DNA of 64,000 nucleotides from Paragemmobacter ruber (GCF_009908315.1 NZ_JAAATW010000001.1:372001-436000), one strand, 5' to 3'; positions 16,771 to 24,831 are shown, counted from the first letter of the stretch. Program-made: numbers and translations. Notes: generated from the letters alone by a model not told the origin.

Positions 16771-17532
16771 ATGCTCAAGACCCGCATCATCCCCTGCCTC
16801 GACGTGGCCGATGGCCGCGTGGTCAAAGGCGTGAACTTCGTGGACCTCCGCGATGCGGGCGATCCGGTCGAAGCCGCGCGCGCCTATGATGCCGCGGGCG
16901 CGGATGAACTGTGCTTTCTCGACATCCACGCCACCCACGAAAACCGCGGCACGATGTTCGACCTCGTCACCCGCACGGCCGAGCAATGCTTCATGCCGCT
17001 CACCGTGGGCGGCGGGGTCCGCACGCCCGAAGACGTGCGCGCCCTCCTCCTCGCCGGGGCCGACAAGGTCAGCTTCAACTCCGCCGCCGTGGCCGATCCC
17101 GATGTCGTGGCACGCAGCGCCGACCGGTTCGGATCGCAATGCATCGTCGTGGCCATCGATGCCAAGACCGTAAGCCCCGGCAAATGGGAGATTTTCACCC
17201 ATGGCGGGCGCAAACCCACGGGCATTGACGCGGTGGATTTCGCCCGCACCGTGGCCGCCAGGGGCGCAGGTGAAATCCTCCTCACCAGCATGGATCGCGA
17301 CGGCACCCGCGCGGGCTTCAACCTGCCCCTCACCCGCGCCATCGTCGATGCCGTGGGCATCCCGGTCATCGCCTCAGGCGGGGTCGGCACGCTCGATCAC
17401 CTCGTCGAAGGCGTCACCATCGGCGGTGCCTCCGCCGTGCTGGCCGCCTCCATCTTCCACTTCGGCGATTACACTATCGCTCAGGCCAAGGCCCACATGG
17501 CCGCCGCCGGCATCCCCATGAGGCTTGCATGA
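16771..17532 (+). CDS. hisF: imidazole glycerol phosphate synthase, cyclase subunit
   Basis: Barrel enzyme that uses HisH-derived ammonia to close the imidazole ring of PRFAR. 253 residues. The catalytic Asp11 in [15 protein letters not shown], the phosphate loop [12 protein letters not shown], the second catalytic Asp in [13 protein letters not shown] and the [10 protein letters not shown] loop are all present. ATG 16771 gives the standard [11 protein letters not shown] start; a GTG nine bases earlier is less likely. It overlaps hisE by four bases (ATGA), so the last two histidine genes are coupled. Confidence 0.97.
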   Translation: MLKTRIIPCLDVADGRVVKGVNFVDLRDAGDPVEAARAYDAAGADELCFLDIHATHENRGTMFDLVTRTAEQCFMPLTVGGGVRTPEDVRALLLAGADKVSFNSAAVADPDVVARSADRFGSQCIVVAIDAKTVSPGKWEIFTHGGRKPTGIDAVDFARTVAARGAGEILLTSMDRDGTRAGFNLPLTRAIVDAVGIPVIASGGVGTLDHLVEGVTIGGASAVLAASIFHFGDYTIAQAKAHMAAAGIPMRLA

Positions 17533-17840
17533 CCGCGCTCGACCGCCTCGCCGCAACCATCGCCGCCCGCAAGGGGGCTGATCCCGATACCTCCTGGACG
17601 GCCAAGCTTCTGTCCAAAGGCCCCGAAAAATGCGCCGAAAAATTCGGCGAAGAGGCGGTGGAAGCCATCATCGAAGCGGTAAAGGGCGACCGTGACCGAC
17701 TGACGGCCGAGGCGGCCGATGTCCTCTACCACCTTCTCGTCATGCTGGCTGCGCGCGACGTGACGCTGGCCGATGTGCTGGCAGAGCTTGAACGGCGCGA
17801 AGGCACCTCCGGCCTTGCCGAAAAGGCCGCACGGGGCTGA
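17529..17840 (+). CDS. hisE: phosphoribosyl-ATP pyrophosphohydrolase
   Basis: Second histidine step, hydrolysing PR-ATP to PR-AMP. 103 residues, the stand-alone HisE size, all-alpha MazG-like fold. Acidic metal-site motifs [13 protein letters not shown] and [13 protein letters not shown] are intact. No HisI domain is fused and hisI is not in the window. Translationally coupled to hisF. Confidence 0.95.
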   Translation: MTALDRLAATIAARKGADPDTSWTAKLLSKGPEKCAEKFGEEAVEAIIEAVKGDRDRLTAEAADVLYHLLVMLAARDVTLADVLAELERREGTSGLAEKAARG

Positions 17841-17841
17841 T

Positions 17842-17862
17842 CCCGGCCCGCGATGGGCCGGG
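17842..17862. terminator. hairpin between convergent hisE and the RTX gene
   Basis: Stem CCCGGCCC / GGGCCGGG with five-base loop, which can be extended by GGGCT / AGCCC outside. It lies in the 35-base gap between two convergent stops. There is no T-run, so termination is a guess from position and stem strength. Confidence 0.4.
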
Positions 17863-17875
17863 CCAGCCCTGCCCG

Positions 17876-18928
17876 TCACAGCAGGAAATCCGCCCGGTCC
17901 AGCTGCGATACCTGCACGCCTTCCAGCGTCAGGCTCGCCCCGGCAGACAGCGTCAGCACCACATCGTCGCCCACCTGCCGCGCCCCGCGCAGGATCGCGT
18001 CCAGAGCGCGGCCGCCGAACCCGTCCAATTCGATCCGGTCCACCCCATCGGTGAAATCGGTGATGACGTCGCGCCCGTCATTGCGCCGGAACTCGAACAG
18101 GTCCGCGCCCTCGCCGCCGGTCAGGCTATCATTGCCCCGCCCGCCCACCAGCGTATCGTCGCCTGCCCCGCCATCCAGCCGGTCATTGCCCCGATCACCG
18201 TCGATGTCGTCGCGCCCGTCCTCGCCCCAGATCTGGTCATTGCCGGTGCCGCCGTCCATGTCGTCATTCCCGGCCCCGGCCCGCATCACATCATCGCCGC
18301 CGCGACCATCCATGTCGTCATTGCCCGCGGTGCCGGTCAGCTGATCGGGGCGGTTCGTCCCGTCGATATCCCGCCCACGCACCGGGCCCCCGGGTGGCGT
18401 CACCGGCGGTGTAACCGGCCCCGACCCGATCCCCCGGAAATCCGCCAGATCCAGATCCGCCAGGCCGAAATCCCGCAGCGTGACCTGCGCCCCTGCGCCC
18501 AGATCCAGCACCACATCCCCGCCCACCTGCCGCGCCCCGGCGATCAGCGCCTCGATCCCCGCCCGACCCAGACCGTCGATCTCGATCCGGTCCTGCCCAT
18601 CGGTGAAATCCGTGATCACATCCCGCCCGCTGCCGCGATAGAACTCGAACAGATCGGCCCCCTCGCCCCCGGTCAGCAGATCATCGCCCGCCCCGCCGTT
18701 CAGGATGTCATTGCCCGTCCCGCCCAGCAGGCTGTCATTGCCCGCCTGACCATCCATGTCATCGGCGCCATCGCCCCCGTCCAGCAGATCGTTGCCCGCC
18801 CCGCCATCCAGATCGTCATTCCCGCCCAGACCGAAGATGCGGTCATCCCCGGTGGCGCCGTCGATCTCGTCGTTGAAGGCGGTGCCATTCCTTGTCTGCG
18901 CAAGGGCCGCGGTCGTCAGTCGTGCCAT
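17876..18928 (-). CDS. two-module RTX (haemolysin-type calcium-binding repeat) protein
   Basis: 350 residues, very acidic. Two similar halves, each a run of GGxGNDxLxGGxGxD nonapeptides followed by GEGADLFEF-x-GRDVITDFTDGxDRIEIDG, the pattern closing serralysin-type parallel beta-rolls, then a hydrophobic strand block. Calcium folding and type I (C-terminal signal) secretion are expected for the family. No enzymatic domain precedes the repeats; the N-terminus MARLTTAALAQTRNGTAFNDEIDG enters the repeats at once. Start ATG has GGAGGAG just upstream. No TolC/HlyB/HlyD genes are nearby. A proline linker (PVTPPVTPPGGP) joins the halves. Confidence 0.87.
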   Translation of the reverse strand: MARLTTAALAQTRNGTAFNDEIDGATGDDRIFGLGGNDDLDGGAGNDLLDGGDGADDMDGQAGNDSLLGGTGNDILNGGAGDDLLTGGEGADLFEFYRGSGRDVITDFTDGQDRIEIDGLGRAGIEALIAGARQVGGDVVLDLGAGAQVTLRDFGLADLDLADFRGIGSGPVTPPVTPPGGPVRGRDIDGTNRPDQLTGTAGNDDMDGRGGDDVMRAGAGNDDMDGGTGNDQIWGEDGRDDIDGDRGNDRLDGGAGDDTLVGGRGNDSLTGGEGADLFEFRRNDGRDVITDFTDGVDRIELDGFGGRALDAILRGARQVGDDVVLTLSAGASLTLEGVQVSQLDRADFLL

Positions 18929-19263
18929 GTCTCCTCCAGAATGCCGAAAGATGGGTTTCGTTCCGTCCCGTGGGCGCCAACCCGACCAAAGGGCCAAGGC
19001 ACAGCGCCCGCCGTCCCGCAGCGCTGCCAGTTCCGAAGGTGAAAGGGGGTTCGCCGTCCCGCACGGGATCCAGCTTCACGGGGCCCCGCCTCTCGGGGCG
19101 CCGCACCGCCACGGCAAGGGCCCCTGCGGGCCCGTTCACACCAAGTCACTCGCTACACGCCTACCCGCTCAGATCGAAATCGCCTGCCCCGTCCACAAGG
19201 GCAGCGGGAACGGCACGGAGGCCCGCTCACAAGAACGTGATCGCCCTGCTGCCCAGACCACCG
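18929..19263. other. 335-base gap upstream of the RTX gene
   Basis: No gene supported. It contains a GGGCCC-CTGC-GGGCCC hairpin near 19120 and presumably the RTX promoter on the minus strand, but no convincing -35/-10 pair was found. Confidence 0.5.
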
Positions 19264-19704
19264 TCACATCCCAAGGCGCGGCATCTCGATCGCCGGGCAG
19301 CGGTCCATCACCACCTCCACCCCTGCCGCCTGCGCCCGCGCCGCCGCCGCCGCATCCACCACGCCCAACTGCATCCACACCGTCTTCACGCCCGGCAGAT
19401 GCGCCAGCGCCTCATCCACCACCGCGCCCGCCTCCTCGGAGCGGCGAAAGATATCCACCATATCCACCTCGCCCCCGATCTCGGCCCCCAAGGCTTCCAG
19501 CGACGCCCGCACCACCTCGCCCAGCGCCTCCTGCCCCGCCTGCCCCGGATTGACCGGGATCACGCGAAACCCCTTTGCCTTCAGAAAGGCCGCCACGCGA
19601 TGGCTGGGCCGGTCCGGCTTGGGCGACCAGCCCACCACCGCGATGGTGCGGGTCCGCGCAAGGATGCGGCGGATGTCGTCATCGGAAAGGTCAGGTGCGG
19701 CCAT
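19264..19704 (-). CDS. CoA-binding (Rossmann-like) protein, YccU family
   Basis: 146 residues. IAVVGWSPKPDRPSHRVAAFL is the conserved nucleotide-binding loop of CoA-binding domain proteins (compare VVGLS--P-R-S), followed by GFRVIPVNPGQAGQEALGE, VDMVDIFRRSEEAGAVVDEAL and TVWMQLGVVDAAAAARAQAAGVEVVMDRCPAIE, all family landmarks. The role is unknown; the fold matches the CoA-binding domain of succinyl-CoA synthetase. Free-standing, same strand as rlmB but separated from it by a terminator. Confidence 0.9.
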   Translation of the reverse strand: MAAPDLSDDDIRRILARTRTIAVVGWSPKPDRPSHRVAAFLKAKGFRVIPVNPGQAGQEALGEVVRASLEALGAEIGGEVDMVDIFRRSEEAGAVVDEALAHLPGVKTVWMQLGVVDAAAAARAQAAGVEVVMDRCPAIEMPRLGM

Positions 19705-19728
19705 GGCTCAACCCCAAGGAAAAAGGCC

Positions 19729-19766
19729 CAAAGAAAAAGGCGCCCGGGCCTCTGCGGCCGGGCGCC
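19729..19766 (-). terminator. intrinsic terminator downstream of rlmB
   Basis: On the minus strand the stem GGCGCCCGGCC / GGCCCGGGCGCC (one bulge) with a five-base loop is followed by TTTTTCTTT, a clear U-tract. It lies about 130 bases after the rlmB stop and protects the CoA-binding gene from read-through. Confidence 0.8.
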
Positions 19767-19896
19767 AGTCGCGGAACGAGGGACAGTGAATGAGAGGCGG
19801 GTGTTCCGTACCCGCTTCCTGTTCTGTGACTTAGAAGCCGCAGTCGCGGATTTAAGACCCGATCCCGTATTCGTGAACAGGCCCGCATCTTGAACC

Positions 19897-20697
19897 TCAC
19901 GCCGACCCGGGCCGCTGCGACGCCGCATAAAGCCCCACCGCCGCCGCATTCGACACGTTCAACGACCCGAACGCCCCGGCAAAGGGGATGCGCGCGATCA
20001 CATCGCAAGTATCGCGCGTCTTGTCGCGCAGACCCGGCCCCTCGGCCCCCAGCACAAGGCCCACGGGCCGCGTGCCGACCGATGCAATCGCCTCGGCCAG
20101 GGGGACGGTCCCATCACCATCCAGCCCGATCAGCACAAAGCCCATCTCCTTCAACTCCACCATCGCATCGGCAAGATTCGTCACCCGCAGATAGGGTTGC
20201 CGCTCCAGGGCCCCGCTCGCCGTCTTGGCCAGCGCCCCCGTCTCGGGCGCCGAATGATGCCGCGGCGCGATCACCGCCCGCGCGCCGAACACCTCGGCCG
20301 ACCGCAGCACCGCCCCCACATTATGCGGATCCGTCACCCGGTCCAGCAGCACCACCAAGGGCGCCCCCGCCCCCGAAATCGCCACATCCGCCAGCTTGCC
20401 CCAGTTCAAGGGCCGCGCCTCCAGCGCCGCGCCCTGATGCACCGATCCCTCGTCGATGGGCACGTCGAACTTGCGCGGGTCCACCACCTCAGGCTCCATC
20501 CCGCTCGCAGTGATCGCCTCTTCCAACCGATCAAAGGCGTTCTTCGTCACCACCAGCCGCAGCTTTTCCCGCGCGGGATTCACCAGCGCATCGCGAACCG
20601 CATGGATGCCGAACAGCCAGACCGTCTCCTTCGCCTCGGCTCGCTTCGCGCGTTCCTTGTCGATCACCCAAGTCGGCTTCTTCGCACCCGTCTTCAT
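19897..20697 (-). CDS. rlmB: 23S rRNA (guanosine-2'-O-)-methyltransferase RlmB (TrmH/SpoU family)
   Basis: 266-residue SPOUT methyltransferase. Residues about 25-100 form the substrate-binding domain (VWLFGIHAVRDALVNPARE). The SPOUT knot carries motif 1 DRVTDPHNVGAVLRSAEVFGA with the catalytic Asn/Arg, motif 2 LVLGAEGPGLR and motif 3 IPFAGAFGSLNVSNAAAVGLY. The last has GAFGSLNVS where most relatives have M-GxVxSLNVS. ATG 20697 gives MKTGAKKPTWVIDKERAKRAE; a long upstream frame is a shadow of the DDAH-like gene. Related TrmH-family members modify other sites, so the exact target is inferred. Confidence 0.92.
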   Translation of the reverse strand: MKTGAKKPTWVIDKERAKRAEAKETVWLFGIHAVRDALVNPAREKLRLVVTKNAFDRLEEAITASGMEPEVVDPRKFDVPIDEGSVHQGAALEARPLNWGKLADVAISGAGAPLVVLLDRVTDPHNVGAVLRSAEVFGARAVIAPRHHSAPETGALAKTASGALERQPYLRVTNLADAMVELKEMGFVLIGLDGDGTVPLAEAIASVGTRPVGLVLGAEGPGLRDKTRDTCDVIARIPFAGAFGSLNVSNAAAVGLYAASQRPGSA

Positions 20698-20834
20698 CGG
20701 CCCGCATCCTCTGTCCTGCGCCCTCCATCCATGTCCCCCGAACCGCCCCGGATGCAAGCCAGAATTCCCCGCTTTCCTCTCCCGCTTTCCGTCTTGACGC
20801 CCCTGCCCCCCTCGGCTATCCCCCGCCTCGCGTC

Positions 20835-20918
20835 GGGCGACGAGCTGCAAGGTGCGGCAGCGGACTGTAACTCCGCCGGGGAGACCCATGCCTGGTTCGA
20901 TTCCAGGGTCGCCCACCA
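20835..20918 (+). tRNA. tRNA-Tyr (anticodon GTA)
   Basis: 84-base class II tRNA: acceptor GGGCGAC / GTCGCCC, D arm, anticodon arm GCGGA-CTGTAAC-TCCGC (GTA), a long variable arm around GGGGAGACCC, T arm CCTGG-TTCGATT-CCAGG, discriminator A and encoded CCA. The long variable arm plus GTA fits tyrosine. It sits 28 bases upstream of the DDAH-like start and may share its transcript. Confidence 0.96.
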
Positions 20919-20946
20919 TCCCTTCCTCTGCTAAAGGGTGGTGATC

Positions 20947-21741
20947 ATGACAAAAGACGCCTCCTTCCGCTTCACCCATGCCATCACCCGCCGCCCCGCC
21001 GCGTCGATCATCGACGGGCTCCGCGCCGTGGATACAGGCAGCCCAGACCTCGCCACGATGCAGGCCCATCACGCGGCCTATGTCGAAACCCTCCGCGCCA
21101 CCGGCGCGACGGTGATCGAACTCCCCCCGCTCGACGCCTTCCCCGACTCGGTCTTTGTCGAGGATACGGCCCTCTGCCTGCCGCAGGGCGCCATCATCAT
21201 GCGCCCCGGCGCCCCCACCCGTCTGGGCGAGGCGGCCGAGATGGAACCCCATCTCCGCGCGCTCTACACAAGGGTGGAACGGATCGAAGGCCCCGGCACC
21301 ATCGAAGGCGGCGACATCCTCGTGACCGGACACGAAATCCTCGTGGGCCGCTCCGCACGCACCGATGCCGCTGGCATCGTCGAACTCGGCGCCATCGTCA
21401 CCGCCTGGGGCCACACCTTGCGCGAGGTGCACACCCCCCCGGGCGTGCTGCACTTCAAGACCGACTGCTCGCTTCTGGACGGGGGCACGATCCTGTCCAC
21501 CGAACGCCTCTCCGCCTCGGGCTGTTTCGACGGCTACAGCGTGATCCACACCGCCCCGGGCGAAGAGGCCGCCGCCAACACCATCCGCTTCAACGATGTG
21601 GTCCTGATGCCCGCAGGCTTCCCCGGCACGCGGGCGCGGATCGAGGCGGCAGGCTTCACCGTGGTGGAGATCGGCAATTCCGAATGTGCCAAACTTGACG
21701 GCGGCATGTCCTGCCTGTCCTTGCGCTTCACCCCGTCCTGA
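20947..21741 (+). CDS. dimethylargininase-like hydrolase (DDAH / guanidino-group-modifying family)
   Basis: 264 residues. Members hydrolyse methylated arginine to citrulline plus methylamine or act on other guanidines through a cysteine. Visible are FPDSVFVEDTALCL, Glu120 in GTIEGGDILVTG, His169 in VLHFKTDCSLLDGG and Cys256 in KLDGGMSCLSLRF, the family catalytic residues. ATG 20947 is preceded by AAAGGGTGG. Length is DDAH-like rather than the longer arginine deiminase. Directly downstream of tRNA-Tyr, and a glycosyltransferase-like gene follows after 11 bases. Substrate is inferred. Confidence 0.88.
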   Translation: MTKDASFRFTHAITRRPAASIIDGLRAVDTGSPDLATMQAHHAAYVETLRATGATVIELPPLDAFPDSVFVEDTALCLPQGAIIMRPGAPTRLGEAAEMEPHLRALYTRVERIEGPGTIEGGDILVTGHEILVGRSARTDAAGIVELGAIVTAWGHTLREVHTPPGVLHFKTDCSLLDGGTILSTERLSASGCFDGYSVIHTAPGEEAAANTIRFNDVVLMPAGFPGTRARIEAAGFTVVEIGNSECAKLDGGMSCLSLRFTPS

Positions 21742-21752
21742 TCCCGCGCCGG

Positions 21753-22745
21753 GTGTCACCAGTGACCGTGTTCAACATCCTCTGCATCGGTCAGGCCGGG
21801 CGGCTGCAGTATGAGGCCGTCCTCCTCGCCGCTTCGCTGCGCGCCCGGTCGCCGGGCTTTCCCGGCCGCCTCCTGATCGCGACGCCCCGCCCCGGGCCCC
21901 TCTGGGGCGCGGAAAACCCCCAGATCACCGATCCCGCCACGCTCGACCTCCTCGCCGATCTGGGGGCCGAGATCATCCCCTTCGACAGCCGCGCCTTCGG
22001 CGCGCGCTACCCCCATGGCAACAAGATCGAGGCGCTGGCCCATATCCCCGACGCGCCCTTCCTGTTTCTCGACACCGACACGATCATCACCGGCGACATC
22101 GCCACCCTCGCACCCGATTTCACCCGTCCCACCGCGTCGATGAAACGCGAAGGCACATGGCCGCAGATCGAACTTTACGGGCCGGGCTACACCGAGATCT
22201 GGCGCAGCCTCTACCACCGCTTTGGACTGGATTTCGAAACCTCGCTCGATCGCAGTCAGCCCGATGACTACTGGCAGCGCTACCTCTACTTCAACGCAGG
22301 CTGGTTCCTGCATGACAGCCCCCGCCGCTTCGGCGCGCTGTTTCTGAAATACGCGACCGAGATCGCCGCTGATCCCGGCCCGGCGCTGGTGTGCCAATCC
22401 CTCGACCCTTGGCTCGATCAGGTGGCACTGCCCCTCGTGATCCATGCGCTGGGCGGCGGTCGCCCCGGCCCCGATCTTGCCGGCCTTGACGGCGCGCTCA
22501 CCTGCCACTGGCGCATCCTGCCGCTGTTCTTCGCCCGCGAAAGCGACCACGCGGTTGCCGTGATGGAACAGATCGCCGCCGACCCGCGCGTCGAACGCGT
22601 GCTGCGTGCCTATGCGCCGTTCAGAAAGATGCTCTACAAAGGGCAAGGCCGCGAGGTGCGCGCCCTCTTCGACCGGGCCGATCTGCCCCGCAAGGAACAG
22701 GCCATCCGCAACGCGATCAAACGCGCGGGCCTCTGGACCCGGTAG
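21753..22745 (+). CDS. glycosyltransferase-like protein, unknown specificity
   Basis: About 330 residues with no signal peptide. The N-terminal part (NILCIGQAGRLQYEAVLLAASLRAR) resembles the first strand of nucleotide-diphospho-sugar transferases; FLFLDTDTIITGDI supplies a DxD-type metal motif near residue 108, and GNKIEAL precedes it as in GT-A enzymes. LYFNAGWFL and a C-terminal DPWLDQVALPLVI also fit. There are in-frame GTG codons at 21753, 21762 and 21768 and no ATG near; the true start is uncertain. Its TAG stop lies inside a GTAGGATGGGC palindrome. Confidence 0.6.
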   Translation: MSPVTVFNILCIGQAGRLQYEAVLLAASLRARSPGFPGRLLIATPRPGPLWGAENPQITDPATLDLLADLGAEIIPFDSRAFGARYPHGNKIEALAHIPDAPFLFLDTDTIITGDIATLAPDFTRPTASMKREGTWPQIELYGPGYTEIWRSLYHRFGLDFETSLDRSQPDDYWQRYLYFNAGWFLHDSPRRFGALFLKYATEIAADPGPALVCQSLDPWLDQVALPLVIHALGGGRPGPDLAGLDGALTCHWRILPLFFARESDHAVAVMEQIAADPRVERVLRAYAPFRKMLYKGQGREVRALFDRADLPRKEQAIRNAIKRAGLWTR

Positions 22746-22769
22746 GATGGGCGATATCGCCCATCCTAC
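22742..22769. repeat. GTAGGATGGGC palindrome, copy 3
   Basis: Perfect 28-base palindrome with arms GTAGGATGGGCGAT / ATCGCCCATCCTAC and no loop. It sits between convergent genes, and the stop codon TAG of the upstream gene is the TAG of the repeat, so the element either inserted at the stop or supplies it. Confidence 0.85.
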
Positions 22770-22772
22770 GCA

Positions 22773-23372
22773 TCACATCTCCATCCCCACCACCGGGATC
22801 AGCGACAGCACCAGCAAACCCGCCATCGTCCAGTTGAACACCCGCAGCCGCCCCGGCCCTTCCAGCCAGCGCCGCAACGCCTGCCCCGCCGCCGCCCAGA
22901 CCGACACGCTGGGCAGGTTCACCAGCGCAAACACCCCCGCCACCGCCGCATAGGCCCCGACCGAAGGCTCCGGCACATAGGCCGCCACCGCCCCCAGCGC
23001 CATGGCCCAGGCCTTGGGGTTCACCCATTGGAACGCCGCTGCCTGCAGAAAGGTCATCGGCCGCCCGCCCGCGCGCCCCTCTCCGGGGGCCGTCGCATGG
23101 GCGATCTTCCACGCCAGCCACAGCATGTAACCCACCGCCGCCACCTTCAGCGCGGTCAGCGCCAGCGGATGCGCCAGGAACACCCCCGCCACCCCCAGCC
23201 CGACCAGAAACACCATCACCGAATGTCCGACGGAAATGCCCAGCATATGCGGCAGCGTCCGCCGCAGCCCGAAATTCACACCCGATGCCAGCAGCATCAT
23301 GTTGTTCGGCCCCGGCGTGACCGATGTGACAAAGGCAAAGCCCAGCAGGGCAAGGAAGAGATCATGTGTCAT
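22773..23372 (-). CDS. LysE-family amino-acid exporter
   Basis: 199-residue membrane protein with about six helices. The N-terminal LFLALLGFAFVTSVTPGPNNMMLLASG is the LysE/RhtB hallmark (TPGPNN), followed by GLRRTLPHMLGISVGHS and FQWVNPKAWAMALGA. Exports amino acids or related metabolites; the specific substrate is unknown. Start MTHDLF chosen because it immediately precedes helix 1. Divergent, 73 bases apart, from an Lrp/AsnC regulator, the classical LysE/regulator pairing. Confidence 0.92.
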   Translation of the reverse strand: MTHDLFLALLGFAFVTSVTPGPNNMMLLASGVNFGLRRTLPHMLGISVGHSVMVFLVGLGVAGVFLAHPLALTALKVAAVGYMLWLAWKIAHATAPGEGRAGGRPMTFLQAAAFQWVNPKAWAMALGAVAAYVPEPSVGAYAAVAGVFALVNLPSVSVWAAAGQALRRWLEGPGRLRVFNWTMAGLLVLSLIPVVGMEM

Positions 23373-23426
23373 GGCGCAATCCTTGGCACATCCACGACGC
23401 GCAGGGATTGCAAACACAGCAAACCA

Positions 23427-23441
23427 TGCGCATATTTCGCA
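23427..23441. promoter_or_regulatory. candidate Lrp-type operator
   Basis: The 15-base imperfect palindrome TGCGCATATTTCGCA lies five bases before the regulator's ATG in the divergent gap. Its size and A/T-rich centre fit Lrp/AsnC sites and its place fits autoregulation. No Shine-Dalgarno precedes the regulator, so binding here would also mask initiation. Confidence 0.35.
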
Positions 23442-23445
23442 ACAA

Positions 23446-23898
23446 ATGGCGAAGATTGACGATATCAACGCGCGCATATTGCGCGAATTGCGCCGCGACG
23501 GACGGATCAGCAACCTGATCCTCGCCGAACGTGTCGGCCTGTCGCCCTCTGCCTGCCTCCGCCGCGTGCAAGAGATGGAACGCGCAGGCGTCATCAAGGG
23601 CTACCGCGCCGTGCTCGATCCCGTCCAGCTTGGCATCGGCTTCACCGCCTATGTCACCGTGGGCCTGAACACCCATACCAAGGCCAGCCAAGAGGCCTTC
23701 GAACGCGCCGTCGCCCGCGCGCCGCAGGTCACCGAATGTCACAACATCACCGGCACGGTGGAATATCTCCTGCGGGTCGAATGCGCCGACCTTGCCGCCT
23801 ACAAGCACTGGCATACCGATGTGCTGGGCACGCTGCCGCAGGTGCAATCCATCACCACCTTCGTCGTGATGGGCAGCCCGAAGGATGACCGCGCCTGA
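23446..23898 (+). CDS. Lrp/AsnC-family transcriptional regulator
   Basis: 150 residues. Helix-turn-helix about 1-60 (DINARILRELRRDGRISNLILAERVGLSPSACLRRVQEMERAGVI, in parts), then the RAM ligand domain with YVTVGLNTHTKASQEAFERAVARAPQVTECHNITGTVEYLLRVE. Lrp-type proteins sense amino acids and control the adjacent exporter. ATG 23446 puts the HTH at the usual distance; an upstream in-frame ATG would overlap the exporter gene. Divergent from lysE. Confidence 0.93.
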   Translation: MAKIDDINARILRELRRDGRISNLILAERVGLSPSACLRRVQEMERAGVIKGYRAVLDPVQLGIGFTAYVTVGLNTHTKASQEAFERAVARAPQVTECHNITGTVEYLLRVECADLAAYKHWHTDVLGTLPQVQSITTFVVMGSPKDDRA

Positions 23899-24233
23899 GC
23901 GTAAGGTTTTCTTCATCAGGGCGGCGCACCCTGCTCTCACACCTTGGCCCGGATCCCCGAATACCGACCTTATCCCCCCCGCCCTCGGCCGGCGCTTGGG
24001 CGCCGTCCCAAGCCCGGCTCGGGCGGTGGGGTCGGGCGGTGAGGTCGGGCGGGGGCATCACCGAACCGCACCCATCAGGGCGCATCACTTCCGGGGGTTC
24101 AGGCCCATCCCTGCATCACCGCACAGAAATCACCCAAAAGGCGCAACAGTCTGCCGGATTTTGTATGAACACTCTGCTGCACAGGCGTCTGCACCATGGT
24201 CAGCATCCGGGACACCACCTCAACCCATTGAAA
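23899..24233. other. 335-base spacer without a supported gene
   Basis: It holds short imperfect direct repeats of GGTCGGGCGG near 24028-24055 and an A/T-richer stretch near 24130-24180, but no ribosome site with a plausible frame and no clear terminator. Nothing further seen. Confidence 0.5.
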
Positions 24234-24647
24234 TCAATGGGCGAACACGCCTTCCATCGTCGGAAACCCCTTCACCTCGATCGCATTGCCCGACGGATCG
24301 CGCAGGAACATCGTCCACTGCTCCCCCGGCTCGCCCACGAACCGCACCTGTGGCTCCAGCACGAAATCCACGCCCGCCGCCCGCACCCGCGCGGCCAGCC
24401 GCTGCCAGTCCGCCAAGGGCAGGACCAACCCGAAATGCGGCATGGGCACCATCTTGTCGCCCACCCGCCCGGTGGGCGCATTGGGCATGGGTTCGCCCAG
24501 ATGCAGGCTCAGCTGATGGCCGAAAAAGTCGAAATCCACCCATGTGGGCGCCGACCTGCCCTCGGCGCAGCCCAGCACCCCGCCATAGAAGGCCCGCGCC
24601 GCCGCCAGATCGGTGACGTGAATCGCCAGATGGAACGGTGTCAGCAT
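24234..24647 (-). CDS. VOC-superfamily (glyoxalase/dioxygenase-fold) protein
   Basis: 137 residues with paired beta-alpha-beta-beta-beta modules. FHLAIHVTDLAAARAFYGGVLGC is the canonical first strand with the metal-ligand His, HFGLVLPLADWQRL starts the second half (second ligand His), and TMFLRDPSGNAIEVKGF carries the terminal Glu ligand. Three ligands are visible, so a metal enzyme is likely but the substrate is unknown. Start ATG 24647 follows GGGGGGAAG. Divergent from metY. Confidence 0.85.
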   Translation of the reverse strand: MLTPFHLAIHVTDLAAARAFYGGVLGCAEGRSAPTWVDFDFFGHQLSLHLGEPMPNAPTGRVGDKMVPMPHFGLVLPLADWQRLAARVRAAGVDFVLEPQVRFVGEPGEQWTMFLRDPSGNAIEVKGFPTMEGVFAH

Positions 24648-24769
24648 CGTCTTCCCCCCACTTGCCGCACCTCGCCAGACTATCTTTCCCCACACGCCCC
24701 GCAAGACGCTATCGCCCATCTCCCAAACCTTTGCAAAAGCGAAGAAATCCCCCTTTGCACGCAGCCCCC

Positions 24770-24798
24770 TTCACAGGCCCGGCGCCATCCCCTAGGCT
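24770..24798 (+). promoter_or_regulatory. candidate sigma-70 promoter of metY
   Basis: TTCACA (24770-24775), 17-base spacer, TAGGCT (24793-24798). The -35 has one mismatch to TTGACA and the -10 keeps the key T-A and final T. The predicted start near 24805 leaves a leader of about 27 bases, too short for a SAM riboswitch. Confidence 0.45.
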
Positions 24799-24831
24799 TT
24801 CTGCACCGCAATTCCTTGGGAGGGGAACCCG

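Noticed and set aside
17876-18928. Regular short DNA repeats that might suggest a CRISPR array.
   Set aside because: They follow the RTX nonapeptide codons in one open frame and lack identical repeats with unique spacers.
19897-21759. RlmB frame extended to over 600 codons.
   Set aside because: The extension runs antisense to the DDAH-like gene and tRNA-Tyr. A natural start with the expected N-terminus lies at 20697.
24720-24831. SAM riboswitch upstream of metY.
   Set aside because: The predicted leader is about 27 bases, too short, and no SAM-II-like pseudoknot arms were seen.
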